NCBI RefSeq assembly: GCF_003815875.1
Contig: NZ_CP033924.1
Coordinates: forward strand, 1,488,001 to 1,552,000
Direction of reading: 5' to 3'
Length of the DNA stretch: 64,000 nucleotides
Source: Chryseobacterium lactis
Lineage (GTDB): Bacteria > Bacteroidota > Bacteroidia > Flavobacteriales > Weeksellaceae
The notes under the pieces are model-generated. The model was not told the origin of the DNA. It saw only the letters and a list, made by a program, of their open reading frames with translations, and ran no database searches. Of this stretch, positions 33,504-43,317 are shown piece after piece (position 1 is the first letter of the stretch; the number at the start of each line of letters is the position of its first letter). Position numbers and translations under genes: made by a program.

Positions 33504-33512
33504 ACGACATGT

Positions 33513-33543
33513 AACCTAACAGGTTTCTATAACCTGTTAGGTT
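33513..33543. repeat. CCTAACAGG palindrome, copy 2
   Basis: AACCTAACAGGTT (33513-33525) and AACCTGTTAGGTT (33531-33543) are perfect arms, the same core as the element at 15512-15544. It sits just after the MFS stop codon and may act as a terminator. Confidence 0.7.
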
Positions 33544-33596
33544 TAAAATAACACAATCAATTAGTAAACAATCAAAATAAAAAGTAAAAATACTTT

Positions 33597-34568
33597 ATGA
33601 CAGCTCAATCAGTAATGATCCCATGGCAGGATCGCCCGGAAGGTAGCAATGATATCATGTGGAGGTTTTCCGAAAACCCGATCATTAACAGATATGCGAT
33701 ACCCACTTCCAACAGTATATTCAATAGTGCAGTGATCCCTTTTGAAGATGGATTTGCAGGAGTGTTCCGTTGTGACAACAAAGCGGTACAGATGAATATT
33801 TTTGCAGGTTTCAGTAAAGATGGAATCAATTGGGATATCAATCATGGTCCTATTGAAATGAAGGCTGGAAACACAGAAATGATCGAATCTGATTATAAAT
33901 ATGATCCACGTGTGACCTTTATTGAAGACCGTTACTGGATTACCTGGTGTAACGGATACAACGGTCCTACGATTGGAATTGGATATACTTTTGACTTTAA
34001 AGAGTTTTTCCAGTGCGAAAATGCCTTTTTACCTTTCAACAGAAACGGAGTGCTTTTCCCTGAAAAAATCAATGGTAAATATGCGATGCTAAGCCGCCCG
34101 AGTGACAACGGACATACGCCTTTCGGAGATATCTATATCAGCTATAGCCCTGATATGAAATACTGGGGGGAACATCGTTGTGTCATGAAAGTAACTCCAT
34201 TTGAAGACAGTGCATGGCAGTGTACAAAGATTGGTGGCGGGCCGGTTCCTATTAGAACAGAAGAAGGATGGCTGTTGTTTTACCACGGAGTAATCAATAC
34301 CTGCAGAGGATTCAGATATTCAATGGGAGCAGCTTTGCTTGATCTTGAAGATCCTACGAAAGTATTATACAGAACCAAGCCTTATCTATTGGCTCCGGCA
34401 GAAGTATATGAACTTACGGGAGATGTTCCGAATGTCGTTTTCCCTTGTGCAGCATTAACTGAGGGAGATAAAGTAACAGTGTATTATGGTGCTGCCGATA
34501 CTGTAGTGGCTATTGCATTCGGATATATTTCAGAAATTATTGATTTCATGAAAAAGAATTCAATCTAA
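33597..34568 (+). CDS. GH130 beta-1,4-mannosyl phosphorylase
   Basis: A 323-residue GH130 enzyme. Motifs: [25 protein letters not shown] at the N-terminus, [100 protein letters not shown]. Characterised relatives phosphorolyse Man-beta-1,4-GlcNAc of the N-glycan core or Man-beta-1,4-Man, producing mannose-1-phosphate. No signal peptide, so it is cytosolic. Among the mannosidases and endoglycosidases here, the N-glycan-core activity is the best guess, but both are open. Confidence 0.88.
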   Translation: MTAQSVMIPWQDRPEGSNDIMWRFSENPIINRYAIPTSNSIFNSAVIPFEDGFAGVFRCDNKAVQMNIFAGFSKDGINWDINHGPIEMKAGNTEMIESDYKYDPRVTFIEDRYWITWCNGYNGPTIGIGYTFDFKEFFQCENAFLPFNRNGVLFPEKINGKYAMLSRPSDNGHTPFGDIYISYSPDMKYWGEHRCVMKVTPFEDSAWQCTKIGGGPVPIRTEEGWLLFYHGVINTCRGFRYSMGAALLDLEDPTKVLYRTKPYLLAPAEVYELTGDVPNVVFPCAALTEGDKVTVYYGAADTVVAIAFGYISEIIDFMKKNSI

Positions 34569-34573
34569 AGAAT

Positions 34574-34666
34574 ATGAACTTTTTAAATACGAATATCATC
34601 TTAATTCCCTTTATTATTGGGATTTTTGTAATGGTTTTCCTATTTTTAAACCAACTTTTAAATTAA
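34574..34666 (+). CDS. 30-residue single-pass membrane peptide
   Basis: ATG 34574 opens a 30-codon frame encoding MNFLNTNIILIPFIIGIFVM and a further hydrophobic stretch to VFLFLNQLLN, then TAA. It is one hydrophobic helix, 5 nt after the GH130 stop codon and about 22 nt before the GH92 start, within the same transcript. Small membrane peptides often assist transporters, but no family is recognised and expression is unproven. It could be a chance frame. Confidence 0.4.
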   Translation: MNFLNTNIILIPFIIGIFVMVFLFLNQLLN

Positions 34667-34688
34667 AAACATCCTGATACCTTTGATC

Positions 34689-36920
34689 ATGAAGAAAGAA
34701 TTGCTTATCTGTTTTTTTACGGCCCTGGTTTCGATCACCAATGCCCAGCAAAATAAGAATGATGTGTTGTCCTGGGTTGATCCTTTTATCGGAACAGGAG
34801 GACATGGACATACATTTCCGGGGGCAACCACACCTTTCGGAATGATTCAGCTCAGTCCGGATCAGAATACCAAAAGTGGCGACTGGGACTGGTGTTCCGG
34901 GTATCATTACAGCAGCAAGACGATTATGGGTTTCAGTCATAATCACCTGAGCGGCACCGGTTGGGCAGATCTCGGCGATATTCTGGTAATGCCTACTGTA
35001 GGTCAGGTGAAAATGACTCCGGGTACAGAAGCAAATCCTGAAACTGGATATCGCTCAACTTTCAGCCATGATAAAGAAACAGCTTCTCCGGGATATTATT
35101 CCGTAATGCTTGATAGCTATGGGATTAAAGCGGAACTGACCGCTTCGCCAAGAGTGGGTTTTCATAAATATACATTTCCGAAAAGTGACGAATCCAATAT
35201 CATCATCGACCCTACGAATAAAATCTTCGGAAATATTTACCACACGTTGGTAAGCGTAGAAGGGAATAATAAGATTAAAGGATATTGCTACAGCAATGGC
35301 TGGGGTGGTAAACGTTTCGCTTATTTCGTAATGGAGTTTTCAAAACCGTTCAAGTCTTACGGAGTTTATGCTGAAGGAAAGATAAAAAACAATGAAAAGA
35401 TTGCGCTTGCTAAAGATGCCAAAGCTTTTGTACGATTTGCTACTGAAGATAACGAGAGCATTGAAGTAAAAGTTTCTTTATCTCCGGTAAGTACAGAGAA
35501 TGCACAAGAGAACTTTGATACCGAAGCTAAGAATGTAGACTTTGCACAGGCTAAAGAAACAGCACAAAAAACATGGCGAGACCTTATCGGAAGATTTCAG
35601 GTGTCGGGAGGTACAGACAGTCAGAGAAAAATTTTCTATACAGGAGTTTACCACACTTTTATTGCCCCCAATTTATATATGGATGCCAACGGAGATTATG
35701 TAGCTGCTCAGGAAAATATGAATACCAAATGGTTTACCAATTATAGTACCTACTCTTATTGGGATGGATTCAGAGCAACACACCCATTGTTGACGATCAT
35801 GGATCAGAAGCATACCAAAGAATTTGCCAACTCGTTGATCAGCAGATATACAGATCGTAAAGATCATATGCCGATCTGGGAACTTTGTGGTTACGATAAC
35901 TTCTGTATGTTAGGATATCACAGTGTATCGGTAATCTGGGACGCTATTTCAAAAGGAGTACCCGGTATTGATGCTGAAAAAGCATTTGCTGCGATGAAAG
36001 ATGCTTCTTTAACGGACAAAATGAGCAGTAGCGATGGAGGCGGAGGTCTTAATGATTATATCAAATTAGGCTATAGTCCTTCTGAAAATGGTGCTTCTGT
36101 TTCCGCAACATTAGAATATGCTTATGATGACTGGTGCATTTTGCAACTTGCAGAAAAATTAGGAAAAAAAGACGAAGCAGAAGTCTATAGAAAACGTTCT
36201 ATGAACTTCCTGAATACGTTCAATAAAGAAAATAATCACTTCTGGCCAAGACAAAAAGATGGAAAGTTCCTCGCTGATTTTGCTTTAAACGATTGGAAAA
36301 AATTACAACCCCATTGGGTTTCCGGAAATATCTGGGCGTACGACTTCTTTGCTCCTCATCAGATTGATGAAATGATGAATCTCTACGGTGGAAAAAAAGG
36401 TTTTGAAGAAAAGCTTGATAAAACATTTACAGAGAACCTTAATATGCAGGGAGAGCAACATGTTGACATTTCAGGGTTCATTGGTTCATTGGGATTTGGA
36501 GATGAGCCGGGACATCATGTTCCGTATCTGTACAACTACGCAGGAAGTCCTTACAAAACTCAGAAAATGGTAAAATATATCCGTGACAATATGTACGCCG
36601 CAAAACCTGACGGAATTGTAAATAATGAAGATTGCGGACAAATGTCAGCATGGTATATTTTCTCTTCATTAGGATTCTATCCTGTGACACCGGGGAAACC
36701 TGTATATGCCATTGGTGCTCCTCAATTTCCTAAAGCATCCCTGAAGCTGGAAAACGGAAAAACATTTACCGTGATTGCGGATAAAATTTCCGATAAGAAT
36801 ATCTATGTTCAGAAAATGTTCCTGAACGGAAAAGAATACAAAAGTTGGGAACTGAACCACAGCGACATTATGAATGGCGGAGAACTGAGATTTGTAATGG
36901 GAAGTAAGCCTGTAAAATAA
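34689..36920 (+). CDS. GH92 alpha-mannosidase (canonical)
   Basis: A 743-residue exo-alpha-mannosidase of GH92 family with a signal peptide (MKKELLICFFTALVSITNA). The ATG at 34689 is preferred to TTG at 34683. Motifs: WVDPFIGTGGHGHTFPGATTPFGM, GFSHNHLSGTGWADLGDI, GTGFWD-equivalent TYSYWDGFRATHPL, GDEPGHHVPYLYNYAGSPYKTQ with the catalytic acid Glu at about residue 606, and NNEDCGQMSAWYIFSSLGFYPV with the base Asp. It cleaves alpha-1,2-, 1,3-, 1,4- or 1,6-mannose; the family usually targets high-mannose N-glycans. It is downstream of GH130, in the polysaccharide locus. Confidence 0.93.
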   Translation: MKKELLICFFTALVSITNAQQNKNDVLSWVDPFIGTGGHGHTFPGATTPFGMIQLSPDQNTKSGDWDWCSGYHYSSKTIMGFSHNHLSGTGWADLGDILVMPTVGQVKMTPGTEANPETGYRSTFSHDKETASPGYYSVMLDSYGIKAELTASPRVGFHKYTFPKSDESNIIIDPTNKIFGNIYHTLVSVEGNNKIKGYCYSNGWGGKRFAYFVMEFSKPFKSYGVYAEGKIKNNEKIALAKDAKAFVRFATEDNESIEVKVSLSPVSTENAQENFDTEAKNVDFAQAKETAQKTWRDLIGRFQVSGGTDSQRKIFYTGVYHTFIAPNLYMDANGDYVAAQENMNTKWFTNYSTYSYWDGFRATHPLLTIMDQKHTKEFANSLISRYTDRKDHMPIWELCGYDNFCMLGYHSVSVIWDAISKGVPGIDAEKAFAAMKDASLTDKMSSSDGGGGLNDYIKLGYSPSENGASVSATLEYAYDDWCILQLAEKLGKKDEAEVYRKRSMNFLNTFNKENNHFWPRQKDGKFLADFALNDWKKLQPHWVSGNIWAYDFFAPHQIDEMMNLYGGKKGFEEKLDKTFTENLNMQGEQHVDISGFIGSLGFGDEPGHHVPYLYNYAGSPYKTQKMVKYIRDNMYAAKPDGIVNNEDCGQMSAWYIFSSLGFYPVTPGKPVYAIGAPQFPKASLKLENGKTFTVIADKISDKNIYVQKMFLNGKEYKSWELNHSDIMNGGELRFVMGSKPVK

Positions 36921-36953
36921 AAGAATAAAAATAAAAACGAAATAATAGTATCA

Positions 36954-38381
36954 ATGGAAAGGAGAAATTTTATTAAAACAAGTGCATTGGCAGGAGCCGG
37001 ATTGCTGTTTACTCAAAATGTTTTTGCTAAAAATATGATTATGGATGATTTTCCTGTTGTCCGTGTTCCGAAAGACAAGAGACATTTTACCAGTGAATCC
37101 GTAGAAAATGCAATTGCCACCTTCAAAAAGAAAGTTAAAAATAAAGAACTGTCATGGCTGTTTGAAAACTGCTTTCCCAATACTTTAGATACTACTGTTT
37201 TTTACACTGAAGCCAATGGAAACCCTGATACCTATGTGATTACAGGTGATATTGATGCCATGTGGCTTCGTGATAGTTCTGCACAGGTATTTCCTTACCT
37301 GCAGTTCTCAAAAAAAGATGAAAAACTTCACAAACTGATTTCCGGAGTTATTCACAAGCAGACCACTTTCATTCTTAAGGATCCGTATGCCAACGCTTTT
37401 TACAATGATGACCAAAAGATCAGCAAGTGGAAAGAGTACGACCACACCGATATGAAACCGGGGATCCATGAAAGAAAATGGGAAATCGATTCATTGTGTT
37501 ATCCTATCCGCTTAGCATATCATTTCTGGAAAGAAACAGGAGATACAAAACCTTTTGATGCCAACTGGCTGCAAGGGATCAAGCTTACTTTGCAGACTTT
37601 TACAGAACAGCAGAGAAAAAAAGATTTAGGGCCTTACAAATTTGAACGTACTACATCATGGGCTACAGACGGAGTTCCTATGGGTGGTTACGGCTATCCG
37701 ACCAAACCTGTTGGATTGATCAGTTCTATGTTCCGTCCAAGTGATGATGCTACGATTTATGGATTTTTAATTCCGTCTAATTTATTTGCAGTCGTAAGCT
37801 TACGTCAGGCGGCGGAAATGGTTTCTCAGATTAAAAATGAAAAAGCTTTAGCCCAGCAATTGAACAGCCTCGCTGATGAGGTAGATGCTGCGATTAAGAA
37901 ATACGGAGTTTACGACCATCCTGAATTCGGAAAAATATATGCTTTTGAAGTCAATGGCTTCGGAAGTTATAACCTGATGGATGATGCGAATTGCCCGAGT
38001 TTATTAGGATTGCCTTATCTGGGTGCCGTGAAATCTAACGATCCTGTTTATGCGAATACAAGAAAATTTGTATGGTCAGAAAATAACCCTTTCTTTTTCA
38101 AAGGCAAGCTGGCGGAAGGAATCGGAGGCCCGCACATCGGACTGGACATGATCTGGCCGATGAGTATTATTATGAAAGCACTCACTTCAAATGATAAAAG
38201 TGAGATCAGATGGTGTATCAACACCTTACAGAAAACTCATGGAGGAACAGGATTTATGCATGAATCCTTCCACAAAGACAATGACAAGAAATTTACCAGA
38301 GAATGGTTTGCTTGGTCAAATACATTATTTGGTGAACTCTTATGGAAAACCTTTAACGAGAACCCGGATTTACTGGCTTAG
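36954..38381 (+). CDS. GH125 exo-alpha-1,6-mannosidase
   Basis: A 475-residue GH125 enzyme with a Tat signal (ERRNFIKTSALAGAGLLFTQ), so it is exported folded to the periplasm. WLRDSSAQVFPYL near residue 103 and the segment ERTTSWATDGVPMGGYGYPTKPVGLISSMFRPSDDATIYGFLIPSNLFA near 223 are typical; ANGFGSYNLMDDANCPSLLGLPYLG also fits. Known members are metal-independent exo-alpha-1,6-mannosidases, removing mannose from mannan backbones or N-glycan arms. It follows GH92 by 33 nt. Confidence 0.92.
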   Translation: MERRNFIKTSALAGAGLLFTQNVFAKNMIMDDFPVVRVPKDKRHFTSESVENAIATFKKKVKNKELSWLFENCFPNTLDTTVFYTEANGNPDTYVITGDIDAMWLRDSSAQVFPYLQFSKKDEKLHKLISGVIHKQTTFILKDPYANAFYNDDQKISKWKEYDHTDMKPGIHERKWEIDSLCYPIRLAYHFWKETGDTKPFDANWLQGIKLTLQTFTEQQRKKDLGPYKFERTTSWATDGVPMGGYGYPTKPVGLISSMFRPSDDATIYGFLIPSNLFAVVSLRQAAEMVSQIKNEKALAQQLNSLADEVDAAIKKYGVYDHPEFGKIYAFEVNGFGSYNLMDDANCPSLLGLPYLGAVKSNDPVYANTRKFVWSENNPFFFKGKLAEGIGGPHIGLDMIWPMSIIMKALTSNDKSEIRWCINTLQKTHGGTGFMHESFHKDNDKKFTREWFAWSNTLFGELLWKTFNENPDLLA

Positions 38382-38442
38382 GTTGGGTGTTTTGCAGTAG
38401 GAAACAGCGTCCCTTTATTCCCGTTTTTTAGTTGAATTGTGT

Positions 38443-38473
38443 TACAAGGCTTTTTGTTCAGAGAGGCCTTGTA
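38443..38473 (+). other. Stem-loop before the GH18 genes
   Basis: TACAAGGC (38443-38450) and GCCTTGTA (38466-38473) pair around a 15-nt T-rich loop. It has no following T-run, so it may be a processing or weak termination site in the 183-nt gap. Confidence 0.35.
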
Positions 38474-38564
38474 GGACTCTCATTGCATACCTAATCCGTT
38501 TTTTCCTTTATAAATGAGGAGAAACGACTAGATATAACAAATCAAATAACTTAAAAAAAACAGT

Positions 38565-40715
38565 ATGAAAAAAGCCTTTATTGCATTGATCCTATTGATC
38601 ATTCACGAACAATCTGAGCTTTATGCGCAGCAGCTTAGTCCTATGGGAATCTGCTACGTGGAAGTAAACAACAACAACCTACTGAACGCAGGAGCGTACA
38701 AATTACAAACCTCAAACAACTACCTGTTTAATGTCGTCAATATCTTTGCAGCGAACATTAACTACGACACAAGCCGTGGCAGAGCTTATCTGTATAGCAA
38801 TAACAATGTCACCAAAGTATTGACTAATGCAGATACCTACATCAAACCTCTTCAGCAAAAGGGAATGAAAGTAGTATTAACGATCTTAGGAAACCACCAG
38901 GGAGCCGGAATCTGTAATTTCCCAACCCGTGAGGCTGCCAAAGATTTTGCATTACAATTAGCCAATACCGTCAATACCTACGGATTGGATGGAATTGATT
39001 TCGATGATGAATACTCGGAATATGGAAATAATGGAACCGGACAGCCGAATGACAGCTCTTTTGTAATGCTCGTTCAAGAGTTGAGAGCCCTTTTGCCTAA
39101 TAAAATTATCTCATTTTATTATTATGGACCAGCTGCTTCAAGGCTTTCATGGAACGGAAGCAGAGTAGGAGACAATGTCAACTACAGCTGGAATGCCAAC
39201 TACGGAACATTCTCTGCTCCTAACGTTCCCCCGTTAACGAAAGCTCAGATTTCTCCTGCAGCTGTTTGGTTAGGAAATACTTCCAACTCAACTACCACCA
39301 GTCTTGCCAGTCAGACCAAAACCGGAGGATACGGATTATATCTTTGGTATGATTTGAAAGGAACTAATCAGGTGTCACAACTTTCTGCAGGTACCCAAAC
39401 TTTATATGGAGAACAAACCGTTTTAAGCGGTACTTTACAATCATGGACAGCAGGAACCAACTGTGATGCTCCTATCGGTTTGTCCACAAGCAACCTTACG
39501 GGAACAAGTGCAAAATTAAATTGGACTGCCGTTGGAACAAATACATATGATATCGATTATAAAGCAGCTTCATCTACGACCTGGACGAGTGTAGCTACTG
39601 CTATGACCGGAACCTCTGCAACTATTTCAGGATTAACAGCCAATACAGAATATGACTGGAGAATCAGAACCAACTGCAGTGTGAAAAGTACCTATATGTT
39701 TGCTCCGAGGTTTAATAGCGGAGGCGGAACAACCACACCTACCGGTTCATATGCCATCAGTCTTGACGGTACCAGTAAATCAGGTTCAGCCGGGAACATC
39801 AATGTAAGTGGTTCAGCATTATCTTTTGAAGGATGGATAAAACCTTCTTCTTTTAAATCAGGATTCCCATATATTTCAGCAATCATGGGAACAGAAGCTG
39901 GTGATGCTAATTCTGCATTCTTCCGTTTAGGAGATGCCAGTCTTGCCAATAACAAACTTCAGTTTGTCCTCAGTATTAATAATGTGCAACAAAAACTGGC
40001 TTCCAATACCGCATTAAATGCCAATACATGGTATCATGTTGCAGCAACTTATGACGGAACAACCATGAAATTGTACATCAATGGAGCTCTTGACGCCAGC
40101 AAAGCTCAAACGGGAAGTGTGAGTTCGAACGGAGCGTTCAACGTTGGATATTTATACGAAGCTTCAAGAAATTTCAATGGAAAAATAGATGAGGTTCGTG
40201 TTTGGAAACGTGCATTAAGCCAAACGGAAATAAGCCAGAATATGTGTAATGTAAGTTTACCTGCCACTTCTCTTGCAGCGTATTGGAAATTTAATGAAGG
40301 TAGCGGTTCATCCGTACAAGACAATTCAGGAAATGGATTGACACTGACATTATCAGGAGCTGATGCTTCTATCTGGTCAACAGATATACCATGTACCACT
40401 TCAACAGCAAGAGCTTCAAAAAATACAGTAAGCCAAAAGGTAATCGGTTCTGAGCAGACAGGGTTGAAAAAACAATTGAAACTGTACCCGAATCCTTTAA
40501 GCAGATCTTCTCAGCTTACTATTTCTAGTCCTGAAGAATACAACAGAGGGCAGCTGAAAGTGTATAATTATAATGGAAGTTTAATGGATACACAAACATT
40601 AAAAAGCGGAGATCATGAATACAATCTGCAAAAGCTCCCTGCAGGAAATTATATCCTTCAGTTTGAATCTCAAAACGGAAGTTTGAAACAGACTGAAAAA
40701 TTAATCATCAAATAA
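38565..40715 (+). CDS. GH18 endo-beta-N-acetylglucosaminidase, T9SS-secreted (paralogue 1)
   Basis: A 716-residue secreted enzyme. Signal peptide (MKKAFIALILLIIHEQSELYAQ), then a GH18 catalytic domain with DGIDFDDE at residues 142-149 (catalytic Glu149). The layout is like EndoF1-type enzymes, which cut the GlcNAc-GlcNAc bond of high-mannose N-glycans. Fibronectin type III domain about residues 300-388, LamG-like domain about 395-600, and a type A type IX sorting domain at the C-terminus (LKLYPNPL...NYILQF...LIIK). It would free glycans from surface or soluble glycoproteins outside the cell. A paralogue follows 59 nt downstream. Confidence 0.92.
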   Translation: MKKAFIALILLIIHEQSELYAQQLSPMGICYVEVNNNNLLNAGAYKLQTSNNYLFNVVNIFAANINYDTSRGRAYLYSNNNVTKVLTNADTYIKPLQQKGMKVVLTILGNHQGAGICNFPTREAAKDFALQLANTVNTYGLDGIDFDDEYSEYGNNGTGQPNDSSFVMLVQELRALLPNKIISFYYYGPAASRLSWNGSRVGDNVNYSWNANYGTFSAPNVPPLTKAQISPAAVWLGNTSNSTTTSLASQTKTGGYGLYLWYDLKGTNQVSQLSAGTQTLYGEQTVLSGTLQSWTAGTNCDAPIGLSTSNLTGTSAKLNWTAVGTNTYDIDYKAASSTTWTSVATAMTGTSATISGLTANTEYDWRIRTNCSVKSTYMFAPRFNSGGGTTTPTGSYAISLDGTSKSGSAGNINVSGSALSFEGWIKPSSFKSGFPYISAIMGTEAGDANSAFFRLGDASLANNKLQFVLSINNVQQKLASNTALNANTWYHVAATYDGTTMKLYINGALDASKAQTGSVSSNGAFNVGYLYEASRNFNGKIDEVRVWKRALSQTEISQNMCNVSLPATSLAAYWKFNEGSGSSVQDNSGNGLTLTLSGADASIWSTDIPCTTSTARASKNTVSQKVIGSEQTGLKKQLKLYPNPLSRSSQLTISSPEEYNRGQLKVYNYNGSLMDTQTLKSGDHEYNLQKLPAGNYILQFESQNGSLKQTEKLIIK

Positions 40716-40774
40716 ACAAACTCCATCATTGGGCTTCGGCCCAATGATTTTATCAAAACTAAAAATAGTATACT

Positions 40775-43192
40775 ATGAAAAAAACATCTATTCTTGCTGC
40801 CCTGGCATTGCTGGGGATTCAGACAGCTTCCGTGCTTAAGGCGCAGCAGCTTAATAATCCCGTAGGTATATGTTATGTGGAGGTTAATAACAACAATATG
40901 CTTAATGCAGGGTCTTATACCTTGCAAAACAGCAATAAGCAGCTTTTTGACGTTGCCATTATCTTTGCGGCGAATATCAATTATGATGTTTCCAAAAGCA
41001 GAGCTTATATCTCAAGCAACAACAATGTGACTAAAGTATTGAACGATGTGAATACGTATGTAAAACCTTTACAACAGAAGGGGATCAAGGTATTACTGGA
41101 TATTTTGGGAAATCATCAGGGAGCAGGGATTTCTAACTTTCCAAACAGAGAGGCAGCTAAAGACTTTGCTTTACAGATTGCAAATACCGTTTACACATAT
41201 GGTTTAGATGGGGTAGACCTTGACGATGAATATGCAGGATATGGAAATAACGGAACAGGGCAACCGAACAGCAGCTCTTTTGTCATGCTTTTACAGGAAT
41301 TAAAGGCAGCTATGCCTGATAAACTGATCACATTCTATTATCTGGGGCCTGCAACAAGCAGACAAAGTTTCGGAGGAGATGCTGCAGGGAACTATATCGA
41401 CTATAGCTGGAATCCTTATTACGGAACGTACAGTGCTCCTAATGTACCGCCTCTCACTAAATCTAAACTTTCTCCAGCAGCAACGTGGATCCAGAATACA
41501 AATCCTCAGTCTACATCTACGGCTACACTTACTACGCTGGCCACCAATACTAAAAACGATGGCTACGGAGTATTCATGTGGTATGATTTGGGAGGAACGG
41601 ATGTTGCCAGTTATCTGAGTACAGGATCCAATATTCTTTACAATGAAAATACACAGCTTACGGGCTCATTGTATTCATGGAGTCAGGGGGTAGCTTGCGA
41701 TCCGCCCCTAGGACTTGAAGTAACTAATGTAACAGGTACTTCTGCTAAATTAAACTGGACTACTAATGGTTCTCAGACATATAATATTGATTATAAACCT
41801 GCTAACTCTACAACGTGGGTAAGCGCAGGAACCAATTATTCAGGAACTAATATTGTGATCAATAACCTGAGTTTAAACACAGATTACGACTGGAGAATTC
41901 AATCAAGCTGTTCTTCAACATTGACAAGTACTTATCTATTTGCTCCGAGATTCAATTCCGGAAACGGGTGTGCAACTCCGGCAGGTCTGGTATCCGGAAG
42001 CAATCTTGGAACGACGACACAGTTATCATGGGATGCAACAGGGGCATCTTCCTATAATTTGCAATACAAGACAACCGCAGCTACAAACTGGACGGATGTT
42101 CCAAATATTTCAACAAATACATATACCCTTCAGAATCTGTCACCCAATACCAGCTACCAATGGAAAGTACAATCGGTATGTACCGGAGGAACTGTAAGTA
42201 CCTATTCCGGGGAGAGTACATTTAATAGTGGCTTTGCACCTGTTACCAGTCCGGGAGCAAGATCACTTTCATTTAATGGAAACACGAATTACCTTAATGC
42301 AGGACAATTTAACCTTAGCGGAAATGCATTGACATTTGAAGGTTGGGTAAAGGTCAATGCATTCAAAACAGGCTTCCCTTATATTTCGTCTGTAATGGGA
42401 ATTGAAGTGGGAGATAATAATTCGGCAATACTTAGATTTGGAGATGGAAATCTTGCGAACAATAAATTACAGTTCATATTGAGCTTTGGATCGTCACAGA
42501 TAAAATTGAACAGTAACGCAGGACTTAATACCAACACATGGTACCATATAGCTGCTACTTATGACGGGGCTTCAATGAAGTTGTATATCAATGGTACCCT
42601 TGATGCAAGTGCTACAGCAACAGGTAACTTTACCGCAAACGGTATACTTTACCTGGCCAGAAACTATGATAATTCCCGTACGCTTAATGGAAATCTGGAT
42701 GAATTCAGAGTTTGGAAAAGAGCATTGACAGCACAAGAGATTTTAGATAATAAATGTAATGTAGCCGCCAATTCAACTGCATTGGAAGCAAACTGGAAAA
42801 TGGATGAAGGAAGTGGTAACGGAGCTTTAGATGCTACTGCCAACACTCATTTTGCTACGCTCACCAATATGACCAATGCCAACTGGAGTACGGATGTGGC
42901 TTGTAATTCCTCATTATCTGTAGATGATCTAAAAGGCCTTGCTATCGGAAAGGAAAGCAGCGTTTATCCTAATCCTGTTAAAAAAGGAAGTGATATTCAC
43001 TTTAAAATTGAGAATAATTCAGCAAGTGAAATATCTTTGTATGATATTTCCGGGAAATTATTGAAAAAACAACGAATTAATAAAAATAATAACATAGTAA
43101 ATACGCAGGATTTATCTGTTGGTACCTATATTTATAAAATAATTTCAGTAGACAATCATATCTTGTCTTCAGGAAAGATTATGGTGAAGTAA
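40775..43192 (+). CDS. GH18 endo-beta-N-acetylglucosaminidase, T9SS-secreted (paralogue 2)
   Basis: An 805-residue paralogue of the preceding gene. Signal peptide (MKKTSILAALALLGIQTASVLKAQ), GH18 domain with DGVDLDDE at residues 145-152 (catalytic Glu152), then two fibronectin type III domains (about 305-398 and 400-490), a LamG-like domain (about 498-690) and a type IX sorting tail (SVYPNPVKKGSDIHF...GKIMVK). The extra fibronectin domain is the main difference. The close similarity of catalytic and LamG parts shows recent duplication; substrate preference may differ between the two. Confidence 0.92.
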   Translation: MKKTSILAALALLGIQTASVLKAQQLNNPVGICYVEVNNNNMLNAGSYTLQNSNKQLFDVAIIFAANINYDVSKSRAYISSNNNVTKVLNDVNTYVKPLQQKGIKVLLDILGNHQGAGISNFPNREAAKDFALQIANTVYTYGLDGVDLDDEYAGYGNNGTGQPNSSSFVMLLQELKAAMPDKLITFYYLGPATSRQSFGGDAAGNYIDYSWNPYYGTYSAPNVPPLTKSKLSPAATWIQNTNPQSTSTATLTTLATNTKNDGYGVFMWYDLGGTDVASYLSTGSNILYNENTQLTGSLYSWSQGVACDPPLGLEVTNVTGTSAKLNWTTNGSQTYNIDYKPANSTTWVSAGTNYSGTNIVINNLSLNTDYDWRIQSSCSSTLTSTYLFAPRFNSGNGCATPAGLVSGSNLGTTTQLSWDATGASSYNLQYKTTAATNWTDVPNISTNTYTLQNLSPNTSYQWKVQSVCTGGTVSTYSGESTFNSGFAPVTSPGARSLSFNGNTNYLNAGQFNLSGNALTFEGWVKVNAFKTGFPYISSVMGIEVGDNNSAILRFGDGNLANNKLQFILSFGSSQIKLNSNAGLNTNTWYHIAATYDGASMKLYINGTLDASATATGNFTANGILYLARNYDNSRTLNGNLDEFRVWKRALTAQEILDNKCNVAANSTALEANWKMDEGSGNGALDATANTHFATLTNMTNANWSTDVACNSSLSVDDLKGLAIGKESSVYPNPVKKGSDIHFKIENNSASEISLYDISGKLLKKQRINKNNNIVNTQDLSVGTYIYKIISVDNHILSSGKIMVK

Positions 43193-43317
43193 CCTTTGTG
43201 GTTTGCCATAATACATACCTTAGAATTAATTTTGAGATTTGAAATGGCAGGCAGGTTTTGCTTTCTTGTCTGTCCGTTTTCAACTCCTGAAACAATGAGT
43301 AAATAAATTAGAAAATA

